NCBI RefSeq assembly: GCF_901933205.1
Contig: NC_044584.1
Span: forward strand, 10,085,001 to 10,149,000
DNA: 64,000 bases
Reading direction: 5' to 3'
Source of the DNA: Camarhynchus parvulus
Taxonomy: Eukaryota > Chordata > Aves > Passeriformes > Thraupidae
The translations under genes were made by a program, and so were the position numbers. Each line of letters starts with the position of its first letter. Within the stretch, counting starts at the first letter, position 1. The notes below the pieces were generated by a model. That model was not told the DNA's origin. It did no database searches and saw nothing but the letters and a program-made list of their open reading frames with translations. Below are positions 30,201 through 45,200 of the stretch, one piece after another.

Positions 30201-33200
30201 TTCCAGACTTGTCTTGTCCCTCCAGATTCTTTCTCAAGTGTCTGGTGTGCACTCCCCACTCAACTTATCTATCTAAATACATAACTGCACAGAAAACATC
30301 AACAAAAACCATTAAAATCAGGGAAATTCCCAACTAAACATGACTTAGTGACAAATAAAAACTGTTCTGGAGGTGCCACATTGTGGTTTAAAAGATTATT
30401 GCTACAAAAAGATCTGCAAGATATCTGTAATCATCACATTTGAGGAAAAGTGAATCCCAAAAGTATATGAAGGCCTTAGAACTACTCTGGCATGAATAAA
30501 ATGAGGTTAACTGAAGAATGCACAGTGTTTCAGTTAAAATATAGGAAACCAATCTTATTATACTTCATTAGAGAACACCTAGGTCTAATATAAAGCAATG
30601 ACCAAATTCAGATTAAAAGCTCTTTGCAAAGACAGGAAAGAGAAATGAAAAGCCATTAAGCCATTTCCATGTTTTGAGGGAAATAAAAAGCCAATGTAAT
30701 TTCATTCTAATTTGAGAAACAAAGACATTAATAGAATTCCCTCCCTTTTTTCTTAGGTGCAATCATAAATCTCAACACTTAATAAAAGCATTTAGTAAAA
30801 TATTAATAGAATTGTGGGACCTCTGGTAATGTACAGGAAACTGCAGTGAAGCAGGAATTCCCATCAGTATTGCTAAGAGCACACAGTATTGACATTACAC
30901 TGCACAGTTTTCCATTTATAAGGGAAGTGATCAGCTTCCCATGCTTCTACACTGAGGTCATTAGTTTCACTGGGAGAGTGATTTTAATGTGATCCCAACT
31001 AGTAAATATTGAACTTGGTTTAAGTAAATTAAATTTTAAATTAACTGGGATTATGTTATCATTACGTATAATTTTCAAAAGGCAATATTATGAACATCAA
31101 ACATATTAATGAAAAATGGGGGATTATGCTGCTGAGCTCATCAGCCATTCCAATGAACAGATTTCTAAGCAGAAAATCCTGAGGGGGAAAAGAAATACAA
31201 ATGCTTGAGCTGCTCCCACACTAACCTAGAACAGTCTCTAAAGTAACCATCGTCAGCAGATAAGAAGCTGCTCTTCCTGAAACTTCTAACAGATATTCAA
31301 TATTCTACATTCAATCCAACAAGTCTGTTAGCTTGTAACAAAGCATCAGTGTGTAATCAGTTATGGCAGCATTTACAACTGAATGAGTTCTTGAATTCCA
31401 AAACATTAATACTATTTATTTCTTCTCTTCTCACACAAAAGCATTCATTAACTTACATTTCCATCACTCCGCTGTCCACCTTTGTGTGTAATAACTACAA
31501 CTTCCATCCATTTACGCAGGTGTTGCTACAAAGAAAGGATAATTAGCATTATTCTTCTAATTAGACTGTTCCATTTTAGCATATGCTACAAGAGACAATA
31601 TAGAGGCAGAAATAATTCTTTGAAGGAAACAAAGGGAAGAATTATCAGTTATTTTCATTCCCTCAAGTTGAAAAGTTTGCTGTTGCTAGAAGTGCTCTCC
31701 ATATTCATGAAAGCAGGGATTATAAGTACATATATACATATATATATATATATACACATAAAAAACTTAAATCTGATAGTCTTACATTTCTTTGATGACT
31801 TGCTTGATGTGTATGCATTTAAATATTTAAATATTCATGCAAAGGGGATAAAGAATACACATATTCAGTTTAAACATTGCAAATAAACAGAGCAATACCT
31901 CCCAAAATTTTATGAATCAAGAAAGCACCAAAACAGATTAAGTGCATTGAGAAGTAAAATTGTTAAAGGTGCAAGTGGCACCTTGCTTAAAGAAAAATTT
32001 GTCCAAAGAAACCTTAGTCTAACTAGTTATGTCTTCACTAAAAAATAAAATAAACAAAATAAAAATAATAAATAAATAAAATAAAAAATAATTTTTTTGG
32101 TTTAGAAGCCCTTCAGAAATTTACTCAAAATGTTTAAAGAAATTAGGGCTTTTTATTAATTGTGAAACAAAAATCTTTTACTTCCAACATATACATTGAG
32201 TCGCTGCTGAACTTCTGTGATTTTTCACCAATAAGAATAGTAGCTAGAAGAAAATTTCTTCTGGAAGAGCTAAAATAAAAATATGGATGGGCTTACCATC
32301 ATCTGATCACAGAATTTATCATTGAAAGAGTTTGGGAAAAGTCTAGTGACTGAGGTCAGACGATTCACAACGTTGAGGGTCAGACTCCGATAGTCCCCCA
32401 GCATCATCAGCAAAGGCCTCATGTGGGTATGGATTTGATCAACTTCTATGGTAGCTCCTTCCAAGAACTGCAAGGGAGTGCACAATTAAGATACAGGTGG
32501 AGAGGGACGTGACTTTTGTGCAAGCATTTTTCTTAAAATAGATTCAGCTGACTTGATTTTTCTTCTTTTATTTTGTTCCTTCAATACAATAGTTCAAGCA
32601 ACATCTAGTGCTGGAAATTGACCCAGTGACAAGATGGATTTGGGAAGCACTCAGGTATTTCTGACACACAGCAGGACATTCCATAAAATAATCAAGTAGG
32701 AGATCATAATTACAGACAGACTGAAAAACTGTTACAGCTATAAATTAAATACACAGCTATGAACTAATTACTTAGACACTATATTAAGAACTGCCTGTGC
32801 ATCTGGCTGAAGGCAATAGAGCAAATTTCTGTATTACAATCTGCATGCATCCTGAGCAACAGAAAAGGTCAAAAGAGCCTGGCTGCAAGCAGCCAGAGAG
32901 AATATTCCCTGTCATAACCAAATATCCTGTGGGCATGAATCTATCCCAGGAAAAAAGCAATCAGACAAATCTGATGTATAGGTCAGAACAACCCTTATTT
33001 GCTACCTCACAACCCAACTGTGCTGTTAACAAGCCATAAATGATAAGTACATTCCCTCTCATGACCACAGTGACATGAAAAGTCACACAACCTCTGGCCA
33101 GTCAATGGCACAAACAAATGCAAACCACCAGTATTACTGGAGTTGCCTTCTCTGTTCCATGTCAGCCTATCTACACAGCTTTACAAAGAGGTTGTAATTA

Positions 33201-36200
33201 ATTTCACTAGCTTTTTTCTTTTCATTTAAAACAATGGCATTAAAATCTTGCTGAATCAGAATTAGGCACAGCTACTGAACAACAAATCATGATGAAAGAA
33301 TATCCTTTCCCTGTTCTTCCAGCCTTTATAGATGATAATGTAGCATCCACAGGTCCGACAGGGCAGTGTAAGGCAAGGACACTAATTCTGACCTCAAACA
33401 GGACAGCCAGGGTCCTGTTCCTTAGCTAACCATCACACTGTGATGCAGGTCTAACTCTGCTGTCCAAAACCAACTATGGGATCTCCACCACTTCTTTTGG
33501 GAACACAGACAAAACATACAATTTTTACAACAAAGCCAAGCCTGCACATTTGCCAAACAGCTGAAAAGGACTGAAGCTATTTAGAAGACTCACTTACAAA
33601 GACCAGACCAACAGAAAGTGGGAAAGACTGCACAGAAAGACTGAAAGATTTACCATGATCCTTATCCAAGAGATATGATAAACCTGTTTATGAGATGTGA
33701 TCTGATCCTTATAATTCTTAACTGCAACCTGGATAATTCTTTATGGCAAAGTTCAAATCCCAAACAAACATATCTGACACGAACTTTTATCAGCATCACT
33801 AACAAAAATTGAAAAGAGCAACAATATTTCCTGTAGAGAACTTTCCCAAGAAGTCTTGTACCAAGAAAGTAAAGCAGAGAGAACAATGACCTCAAAAGGA
33901 ATGTTGTTTTAATACAATCACCTTTCTCATGCATGCTTCTCCTGCCTCCTGCAGCTCATTATTTGTTGAATTCAGTGCCTTGAAAAGTGCAGCAATGATT
34001 TTCTCTCTTGACTGAGGCAAGTAATTGCAGGCAGCTAGAGCATCTGCAAATATCAAAGTAAATTTGTTCTCTTTGTTAACTCAATTTCAAAGGAGAGGAG
34101 AAAATAAACCCTAATTCTACACCGCTTCTCTTATAGTTTCTTTTTATGTCATCTCAAATTGCAGACAGCTAAAGTACTGTATGCATTGCCAAAATCAACA
34201 GGCATCATAAAATAGTAAAAGAATGAGAATTCTATTAACATTCTATGGTTTTCCTAATGCATTATAACATAATTAATCTTAAAATATTTTGGGTTCCTTT
34301 CAGAAAACTGAATTCTAGTCATTAAGAAGGCAGCCATACTTTCCCATTATTCTCTCCATTAAACTGTAACCTCAGGAGAGCAGTCATCAGTCTTCCAGTG
34401 CTCAGGTTTTCTGCTGATCTCAGGAAGCAGACTGCCCATTGCTCACAAGGACACTTAACTGCATCAAGCCTTGTTTAGGAGGTTTTACTTACTTAAGGCT
34501 GCAATTCGAAGAGGTACAAGCGATGGAAGACTTTTGTAGCAAGGTAGTTTCATTAGGGCAGCATCTTCAGCCTCACACAAATTCAGTAACTAGGAAAAAA
34601 ATAAACAGTCATTTTAATATTGCTACTCACATTTGAAACAGCACTATCTCACCCCCACCTTTACAGACAGCTTTTCATCTACAGCACTTTGTTTTTCTCT
34701 TGACTCAAAACCAGAGGATCATCTGCATTGACTGCTGCAGGCAAAGCAGACTTCACTTGATGTTTCAAAAGGAAATTCTTGCATTTTAAAGTTTAAAATG
34801 TACCAATTAAAATATGTATTTTTTACAATGAAAGTACTCATGTCATCATACAGAAGCATCTACATTCAAAGATGAGAACATAAAAACAAAGTACCTCTGT
34901 GTAGAAAACCTTGTGTTCCACAACATTCAGATCCATTGTAAACAATCTGGGCTGCAGGGTTGTGCAAAATGTATTTCCCTCCATCAGGCCAATCTGGGCA
35001 TTTGCAGGTTGGTGCCGCAGCAAATGCTTTTTAGGAGGAACCATGTCCTGGAGTACCTACATGATGGAATTTAGATTACTGAATTAGCAGCTATTGAAAT
35101 GACCCCACAGACCCAGCCACTGAGAAGACACCATTAGTCATGGCTCTAGGTTTCTATCCATCTTCTATTGTGGCTCCAGATGTCTCTGGAGAAGAAATTA
35201 AGCTAGAGAAAAAGTAATTCTCTGAATTACTTTGATTCACAGTCAGTTCACAAAACAGTGGAGTAGCTGTAATTAATACATATTCTCTGTGAACAGATCT
35301 ATGATATTTAATAACTTCACACAACATCATGAACAACAAAGAAATTCATAGACTGAAGCATTTCAAACAGTCAAGCAACAAGAATATTTTAAGCTCCTAA
35401 AACATCAGAAGACCAAAAAAGTTAGTGTAACTTTTTTCCATTACATCAACTTCTCACTTTCCTCATTAAACAGCTTCAGCAAAGTAAGATATCAATTAAG
35501 GAGTTTCTCAGCATAATCTGGAATGTTGTCATGGCCCTTAAGACTTACGTGCATCCAATTATCTTCCAAAAGACCAAGCAATATCAGCTTTAAGGAGCAC
35601 CTAGCCAAAAGTTATTTCAACCAGCTTTGAATTTTATAGTCTCTTTTTGGATAGGGAAAGGCATAGCAATAATGCCACTTATTTAGTGAATAACAAAACT
35701 GAGTGTCAAAATGTAGTGTCTATATGGCCTAGCCTATGTCTGATTGGTGGCAGGATGAGCAGCCCATAATTTAAGGAAGTAAATCAACCTGAAGACAGTA
35801 CAAATACTGGCTAAGAGTCAGGCAGAGCCTGTATGAATCTCTGAAGTGCTCCAGCCATTGTGTAAGTTCGAACAACAAAAGTCAGCAAATGACAAACATA
35901 TGCCATCAAAGCACTATGAACTTAATTCATTAGTGTGCAAAAACACTCCAAGAAAGCATTTCTGCAAATCCAAACTGGAAAACAACTTTAAGCTCCAGTT
36001 CAGTAAATATTTCTGCTTACCTCTTTATGTGGCTCCATGATGACTGTGACACTTTTGCCAGTGACCTGTGCAAGCACCTGCAAGGAATGCATGGCTTGTT
36101 TTCTCACAGTGGAGTTTGGAGAGGTCACTTCTCGAACAAGGTCATGTGTGACATGATGGAAAGACTTTTCCTGTGCTGCAAGGATTTCTTCTGTTTTTTC

Positions 36201-39200
36201 TTCATCTTTTAAAGGAGTTGCACATCTAATCAAGAGCTGCTCTAATGTGGTCTTTGCCATAGCAACTGCTCCATTGGAAACCTGAGGCAGCAGAGATCAT
36301 TTTTATCAGCTAAATACAGAACAAAAATCACAAATTTCATCAACTTAGAATTTGATTTTGATGAATCCTGTGATTCTGATTTCCAGCTAAGCTTAGTGAT
36401 TCTGTGGTAAGTGACAGTGAATCTGTGTTCTTTTGTGATCTACATGTGGCCTCTACATTTCTACTCTGAAAGTAGCAAGTGCAACCTCAAAAACTTCAGC
36501 AAAGTTATGTGGAAAAATCTGACCTCATTCCTAACTTCAGATCTTGGTTTGAGTTAAAACGACTAGAATTCACTAACTCTTGCAGGTAAACTGCATTCTG
36601 AAGTTCAGCAAAATCAGGATTACTAAGAGCTCAATCTGTGTGAATTTAAGGCCAGAAATTTTCCCCACACTATTTGATGAAATTCACTCATTACATACCT
36701 CTCCAGTTAGGTCCATCATAACAAAGAGAAGTGCCTTCAGGAAAGTCTGCTGGTTCTGGAGGACCCAGATCAGTGGCAGCCGTTCCATAAGAAATTTAAT
36801 GGACACAACACCTCCTAGTTTAGCATACCAAGCTTGCTCATAACAGCAAGCACATAAACGTTCCACAATGTATGAAAACAAGGGAAGCTGACAAGCCTGG
36901 AAACAAAGAAATTGATCAGTTTCCTTTTCTCAGCTTACTGGTAGCCTCCAAAATTTTAGAAGCAAAATTGCACTGGCTGAAACTCAATCATTTCAATACG
37001 CTTTTAAAAATCTTACCCTTTCCTTTGAACCCAAGATGATGCTTGCAACATCAAATATCACTGCTAGGGCCACCTCTCCTATTTTGCAGAGCTCTTTCTC
37101 CTCATATGCCATGCAGATGGCTATGGCATCAATAAGCACCAAGGGATCCATGCCTTTGGACCCATTTTCTTCACTGTGAAACATGGCTGTGCTAGGCTGG
37201 CTCCCAACCTGATAGCACTGCAGCAAGAAAGGACCTGGAATTTGTAACAGGGAATGGGGGGGAGGGGAAATAAAGATAAAACAATGGATATTTCAATATG
37301 AATAGTCTTTTAATTAGATTTTACTACTCCTTGGACTAGCTGATGGCAAAACCAGTAAGCCCTGTGCCTATTTGCATACAAATGGATTGTAAGGCATCCT
37401 TCACTCCTAGAAGAAAAAAAGATTACATCTACTTGAATATCTTCTTCTATGCACTAGACTATGCACTGCAAGAAGATTAATTAAAACTGAGGAGTCATAA
37501 AAATCTCAGTTGCATTAATGTGACAATGAAGAGTGATATGCTCATAATATGCTTTTTATCAAATTACTTGTCATACAGCCCAAACAAAAAGTTCTCTTCT
37601 TGGGATATAAGACACTGCAATGCTCCAACATTTACTTAGTTCCCCTCAAGGTCCTTCAAAACCACAACTGGAAACAACCTAATTAAAGACCATCTGCAAA
37701 TAATACTGTGAGTATTAAGTTACACAAATGCTCTGGAAGTGTATAAGCTGATCCATGCTGCAGTTATTTCATACTGTAGCATTTACAGAGCATTATCAGG
37801 TGACTGATTGCTTTCTAAAATTTGTTTAATAATGCCCACTGCTCTAAAGAAATAAAACATAATTCTACCATCAAACAAAAATCCAATGCAGTTACCCAGA
37901 AGTAAGTGCAATATTGTGATTTTAGTGTGAAAAAGCACTGAGCTGTGCCCAGCTCCCCTGGACTCCCAGAGCTCTGTCCCCTCACTCACTGCACTGTGTG
38001 TACAAGCAGCGAGCAGTGCCCAGCTCCCCTGAAGTACCAGAGCCATGTATGTCCCCACACTCACCACAGTGTGTGTAACAGCCCTGAGCTGTGCCCAGCT
38101 CCCCTGGACACCCAGAGCTGTGTCCCTCACTCACCACACTCTGAGTAAAACCACTGAGCTGTGCCCAGCTCCCCTGGACACCCAGAGCTGTGTCCCTCAC
38201 TCACCACACTCTGAGTAAAACCACTGAGCTGTGCCCAGCTCCCCTGGACTCCCAGAGCCATGTCCCCTCACTCACTGCACTGTGTGTACAAGCACTGAGC
38301 TGTGCCCAGCTCTCCTGGACACTCAGAGCTGTGTCCCTCACTCACTGCACTGTGTGTACAAGCACTGAGCTGTGCCCAGCTCCCCTGGACACCCAGAGCT
38401 GTGTCCCTCACTCACCACACTCTGAGTAAAACCACTGAGCTGTGCCCAGCTCCCCTGGACACCCAGAGCTGTGTCCCTCACTCACCACACTCTGAGTAAA
38501 ACCACTGAGCTGTGCCCAGCTCTCCTGGACACCAGAGCCATGTCCCCTCACTCACTGCACTGTGTGTACAAGCACTGAGCTGTGCCCAGCTCTCCTGGAC
38601 ACCAGAGCCATGTCCCCTCACTCACTGCACTGTGTGTACAAGCACTGAGCTGTGCCCAGCTCTCCTGGACACCAGAGCCATGTCCCCTCACTCACTGCAC
38701 TGTGTGTACAAGCACTGAGCTGTGCCCAGCTCTCCTGGACACCAGAGCCATGTCCCCTCACTCACCGCACTGCTGAGCCACGGCCACCATGGTGTAGTGG
38801 CGGATGAGGCTGGCCACGAAGGGCAGGGCGCTGGGCCGCAGGTCCTTGATGACGGCCGACATGAAGGCCCCGGTCAGGGCCTGCTCGAAGGTCTTGCGCG
38901 CCGGCGTGTCCTGGGCCTTGTAGCGGTGAGAGATGATCACGCTGGGGATGGACTTCTCTGTGAAGCTGGAACACACGGTTGTGTTCAACAGAACCCCGAA
39001 CTGCAGCACTCCCCAGCTCAAACTTCATTCAAAGTTTGCTCTGCATATCCAGCTCCTTCTCCACCTCCTGTTTTCCCCTCATTTTGATAGAGCCAGACCA
39101 GTTCACTCAGCACGAATTAATTTTGTCAGGCACTGGTCTCCAGCATGATGGATAGCTCAATTTCATCAGGAACATTTAAAGCCAGTGGTTCAGAAGAAGC

Positions 39201-42200
39201 CACGTATATACAATAATAGGTATACAGGCATCACACTGCAACTCAATTACAGAATGTCATTTTCAATATTTTGACATTTTTCCCTTTTTTAAAATGACAT
39301 TTGATTTTAATCTTGAATGATTGAAACATTATTTATCAAAGCACTGCCCAACAAAACTTATTCATTGCAAAGCTATATTTATGTCAAGTCTAACAAGCCC
39401 AAACTGTGAAAGCTACTATGCTCTTTAGCTACACTTACTACATTGCAAGAGTCAAAGTCAGCCCACACTTCTTGGGCAAAGATGTTAAAGTTGTCTAAAA
39501 GCAATAAACTCGTGAAATATCAGTGACTAAAAGTGCAGAACATGTAAGAAAAGCTCTAATAAAAGGCTCCCACACCAAGATAAACAGAGGCTGCATGTGA
39601 CTATGCTATAGCTTAGTCACTAAATGAAACTGAATTTTGTCTTTCACTTTAGTAGAAGTTTAGATGTACGTACAAAATGTCACAATCTAAATTAATCTCT
39701 AAAATACAATTAAGCACCAGAATATTCCAATTATATAAATAAATGAAACTAAAATTAATCATATTGATCATATATAAGAGATTATACACAGGACTGTAAT
39801 TAGGGGAAGAAAATTAAACTATGAAACATTAACATGTCACTGGCATTAAAAAACATGCTAACAAAACTCCTTTTCACCAGCAGCCAAAAGCCCCATGAAT
39901 TGCACAGACTAATCACTGTCTCTAAACTAGATTACTCCAAAGACACCATAAATTTTACATACACATTTATGTTTAAAGAATTGTCATACTTGGGGTGTGC
40001 AAGGAGTTGGTACAATGCATGTTTGTTATCATCCAGGCTCATCATGGCCACCAGGAAGCACTTTATGACCTCCCAGGCCTGCCTGCGGTAATAGGGCTCC
40101 GTGTTGGCGCTCTTCAGACAGTCCAGGGCTGTCTCAATTGCCTGGAATGGAACAAGAGAACCCACACACTCCTTACTCTTGGCATTTACTAGAACGTCAT
40201 TAATCAAGGGAATGGTATCATTAATATATATTAAAAGCAGCTTTCAAAGTAGGCACAGTTTGGAGTGCCCGAGTTAGGAAATGCAGAGAGAGCCTGAGAG
40301 TGTGCCTTGAAAACACCCTGCTATTTTCTGAGCTTTTGTACATGTTAAGTTTCATGGCAGATACATTTACCTCCACGGTCAGAAAGCATTTCAAGCTATG
40401 AGTGAAATAAACCTTCACTGTGTCCCTCCCCTTTCCCAAAAACAAATTTTCCTTGTCTTCCCTTCAGCAATAATCATTGCATCAAATCCCTTTATAGTGT
40501 ATGTATATAATGCATTTATATTCATATATAAATGGTACCTTTCCATGCATGATGAAACGTCCCTGTAAGCAACTTCTGAACACCAGTTATTTAATGGAAA
40601 TAGTCTCTTCCTTTGCAAGATTTAATACATTCGAGAATAATTCGAAACAATGTTTTAAGACATGAAGATGATTAAAAAAGGGGAGTACATCTCTTTGGGA
40701 AATTTCTATTTTGTACTTATATATATAGAGATAATACATAAAAGCACAATTGCCTAATTTCTATCCTTCTCCCACAAAAGACAGGAAAATAAATGAGATG
40801 GGCATTAAGGAAAAAAAAAGGTAAAAATTGTAAAAATTTTTCTGGAACGCATGAAAAAAGAAATTATCAATTGCAAGTTAAATCTAACCATCCATGCTTA
40901 ATAAGTTTATGCAGAAAAAGCCCCTCCTATAAAGTGGGCATTTTCCTTCCTTGGTATTTCCACTGACTTATCATCCCAAGTTTTTATCACAGCATCTCAA
41001 TGAAAAAAAAAATAGGTTTTGGACAGACCACAAAAGTCTACCAGGGCACTAAAAGAAAACAAGGATTTCTTGTTTTCAATTTATTCCACCTTTTTTTTCT
41101 TTGTAATTAGACATTTCCTTTTCATAGATACAAAGTGTTCAGCAGATAACACTTTCTTGGTCAACATTGAACAGCTGCAGATTGCTCCATATAAATGTTA
41201 GATGCTAAAATCCTTAGGAAAATTTAGTTTGAATTAAACCTAGCAGGACAGGTAAATGTCAGCAACTACAGTATTTATATGTATTCAACTCATCAGCTTC
41301 AGTCCAGTGGAGAAATCAGTAATCTGCATTTTAAGAATCACTTTTCCAAGCTATTTTTAAGCCTGTTGGCTGGAGGGAGCCAGAGAGCCAGCTGCCTGTG
41401 AAGAAAATTGCTCACTACATTCAGATGGTATCTACTTATGAAAGTCTAATTGAAAAGGTAATTATTAAAACGCTACAGACCAAATTATCTCAGAATCCAG
41501 CTTCACTTTCAGATATTAGATTGCTGTAATTACTGAGAACTAAGCACTTGTGATACACCGTGACTGCCAGATGAAAGCCAGTACAGTACAAAGTGCTTCT
41601 AGAGACAGCAAACAAAACCAAATCACTGGAGTCATGAGAATAGTCACCACTGAAGAATTTCTACAGTAAAGTTTTGTTACATTTCAAAAAGCAAATAGGG
41701 ACTTCTAGATGAGGATCCTGCTCCTAACCTAAGCAATATACCAGAAGTTCCAGCCTTACCCATTCTATGAAAACATTTGGGCCAGTTAAGGTCCCTATCC
41801 TATCACTTTGTAAGAGCAGTACAGCATGTCTAAATCTGTTATTTTGGGGGTGAAATCTTACACAGTTTATAGAAGAAATCAAGAAAGAACTTCTAGGCAG
41901 ATATTTTTTAAGTTAGTTTTTCAGCACTGAAAGTAACTTAAGCCCTTACCTTTTCCATTGGGAGCTGAATGGATGCTTTACAGTCTGAAAATTCAATTGT
42001 GATACTGGGTCCTTGGATTTCTGTGACCACATATTGTAGTTTCTGTGATTCCTTCAACATCTTCCTGTTACTTCCACCAAATTTCCCAAGCACACGATAA
42101 GCCACGTGGGAGATGCTGTCAGCAGGATTGCGCAGGGTTCGCCACAAAGCCTGGGGGTTTAAGGTACATGGGCAGGCCAGGCTTACTTCAGCATTGTTCA

Positions 42201-45200
42201 AGTTGTCATGTAAAAAAAAAACATCTTACTCCAACATTTTTCAAGTTGTAATGTCAAAAAAAAGTCAAGGAAAACGCTTTATATTATATTTGCATTTGGG
42301 TAACTGACCCTGCATAAGTTCCTTATCAAGGCTGAATATCAGCAGTCTCAGTCCACAACAGCCCAAGCGCTTTGTAACAAGGTGGTCCTAAATGCAGTTT
42401 TAGATTAGACTACTGTGATCAGCTAGAAAATCTTTGATATCTTGGAGTGTAGTTTCATGTTTATGATGAATATTAAACAACATTGTTAGTTAAAAAAGCA
42501 GGCGAATCAAGGCTGTACTGAATTAAGCTCAGAGCTAGTTTTGAAACATAGAAGCAAAAAAAGTAAATAGAATGTAACCATTTAACAAAGTATATAGGAG
42601 AAACCATTCATTCACTTCTAAGTTTTCAGAGTTTTCAGCTTAACAGCACAACACCAACTATCCTTCTACACTCACATCAGACTGGTATGGGTCTCATGAC
42701 AGATTTTTCAAGTTTTTGTAACCGAAGCTTCACACAAATTTCTGATAGTATTCAGCAAATCAGTGACCTCTTGTGGTCTAAGAGGAAACAACACATTTAC
42801 CTGCATGAGCTCAGCTCGAACTGGCTGAATGTGGTCATACAGAAAGTCTGGCTGCAAGTTATCCACACACAATTCCAGAGTTCTTAAGCCCTGGCTAACC
42901 AGGGTCTGGGATCCATTGAGGGCTGACACCAAGGGGTCCATGAGCATTGGCAGATAAGGCAGCAGCGAGCTCAGACGAACGGGCACAGTGAGGCAGAGCT
43001 CTACAAACAAGTCTTTCATGTGCTGTTTGTGAAGGCCACTTTGCAACATATTAAGTCCTGAAAATTATGGATAAGTTACACACTCACAGGAAAAAGACAG
43101 TCTACAGTTTGCTGTTCAAAATTGCTATTTCCTCAATTCAGAAGAGCCTGACGTTTTTAAACACTGTAGAGCTTGCAGCTCTGTAAATAATGGATTTACA
43201 AAATATTAATACCATTCATTATTCTAACTTACATTTAAGGATGTCAGGCAGTGAATGCTTTTTTATGTACACAAATATAGAAGAAAAGGCATCTATACAT
43301 ACTTTAAAGTTTAATATTAGACTCCACAAGGTAGCATTTGAATACAGCAGATAGAAGAGAAAAAAATATAATTTGACTCAAACCTCAGCCTTGTAACAAT
43401 AAAAAATAAACTCACACAAAACTTTTTTTAAAATATTTTGAATCCTGAAAAGAAACATTCAGTGAGTTCAAGTGCATTAATTGCCCCATTCAGAATAAGC
43501 ACACTCCCCAAGTCATTTTTCTCCCCATAAAGATTTCACATATTCCATAAATCTACTGACATGCGTTTTACATAATGATTTATTGATAACATATATATTT
43601 GCTACCTACAATAAAAACTATCCCTACAGCTGTAGATCTGAACCAGTCTACAGTCATGGAACAGCTCTGATTAGCTTGTCCTTAGGTTTAAGTAGCTCTC
43701 CACATTTCCTTGCTCACCCTCAGTATTTCTGGAACACAGTTCTTGCAAGCATAAATGCTCAATTAATCAAACTGATTGTTATTTCCATTTCTTTTTGCAG
43801 TCTGGCACTACTTGAATTTCTATTTATCACGCCCTTGCAGGTGCACACACATGCCCTCAACTGCACAACAGCCAGAGCTTCACTGCCATGTTCTCCCCAC
43901 AAAACCAGTGGTGGCCTGGCAACGTTGCTTCACCTACTCACTCATCCCCCACGTTTTAGGCCAACAAAGTTACCCATTGCAAAAAAACCCCAAACAAGTA
44001 AATAAACAATCAAAGAAACCCCAACAGCCCCATAATGAAAAGAAGAAAAACAAGCAGCAGAAATTGTGAAGCAGCCAAAACTATGGAGCCTGAAGCAGCT
44101 GATAGTAAATTAAAATAAGAACATTCAAGGTATTTAAATCAATCACTAAACTCAAAATCAGAAGCTACTTATCAGGGGTAGGGCTTTAGTTTTGAGGGGT
44201 TTTCAACTACACAGCATAACTTTATTACTACTATTCACATAAAAAAATCAGAAGCTGGGGCAGGGAAAGAAGGTGTTGTTCTACCTTGCAGTAAGTTTGG
44301 TAACAGCGGCAAGAATTCTTGGTATAACAGATCATGACTGCCTCCTCCAATAGATCTGAACAGTGCTCTGAGCAGCAGGAAATAGTTATAGGGCTCTTTG
44401 GCAGTCTGTGCAAGTTCCATAGAGCTGTTCACAATCTTGTGCAAATGTGGCTATAAAGAAAATAAAGCTTGAAGATTAATAAAATACCCATTATGTCATC
44501 ATCGTACTATACAAGAGTTTAGCATGAGATTAGGCAAATCTGACACATTGAGAAAATATTTCCTCTCAAGCACCTGGGAATGGGGAGCAGAAATCAGAGG
44601 TGTCAGAAGGAGAAAAGAGGACACTTAACAATATTCATTTACCCCTGATCTAATTTCATTGTTAGTTCTTAATTTTGTGAATGCTAAAATTTAATTTCGA
44701 AAGCAAACTCTCTCAAGTAAAAAAGGCTATGGAACTGGTAGCCTTTCTAGAGCAGAGGACATGAACATCTTGCAGATTCATTAAAATAGTTGATAAATTA
44801 GTTGATAAACCAGTATTCTCATGGACTAGAGACAAACAGCAACGTGTCTAGATATTATTAACATCTAAAAAGCTTTCTACATTGCTATGCAAATGCTGCA
44901 AACAGCCTTCATCATTCAATTAAATTGTCTGCCCAAGGCCCCTACCATTCATCCTACAGAAACAAAAAAAAGTAACAGAAGCATGAAACTGTGAAGGTAG
45001 CAAATTACACTCTTTAAACTTCATCACCATCTTATAAAATCCAAATGGCCTTGATTCTGATTACAAACTGCAAGAATTAAAGCAAGATTATATGAATATT
45101 GCTTTATATTACTGCTAGTTTTCAAAGATTCTGGGAAATTGGTAATCCCCACTCTGTTCTACAGTTACCTGTATCAGAAATTTTGTTTGGTACAAAGTAC

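Noticed and set aside
37934..38765. CRISPR-like array
   Set aside because: Contiguous 70-bp tandem units with no unique spacers, in a vertebrate intron; it is a minisatellite.
38190..39087. Plus-strand open frames up to ~121 codons with a repeated Leu/Pro/Ser/Cys motif
   Set aside because: They are translations of the 70-bp minisatellite and of the antisense of TRRAP exon 22; no start context, splice signals or homologue.
43660..44000. 140-codon plus-strand open frame in TRRAP intron 18
   Set aside because: Low-complexity His/Pro/Leu-rich translation without domain or splice context; unsupported.
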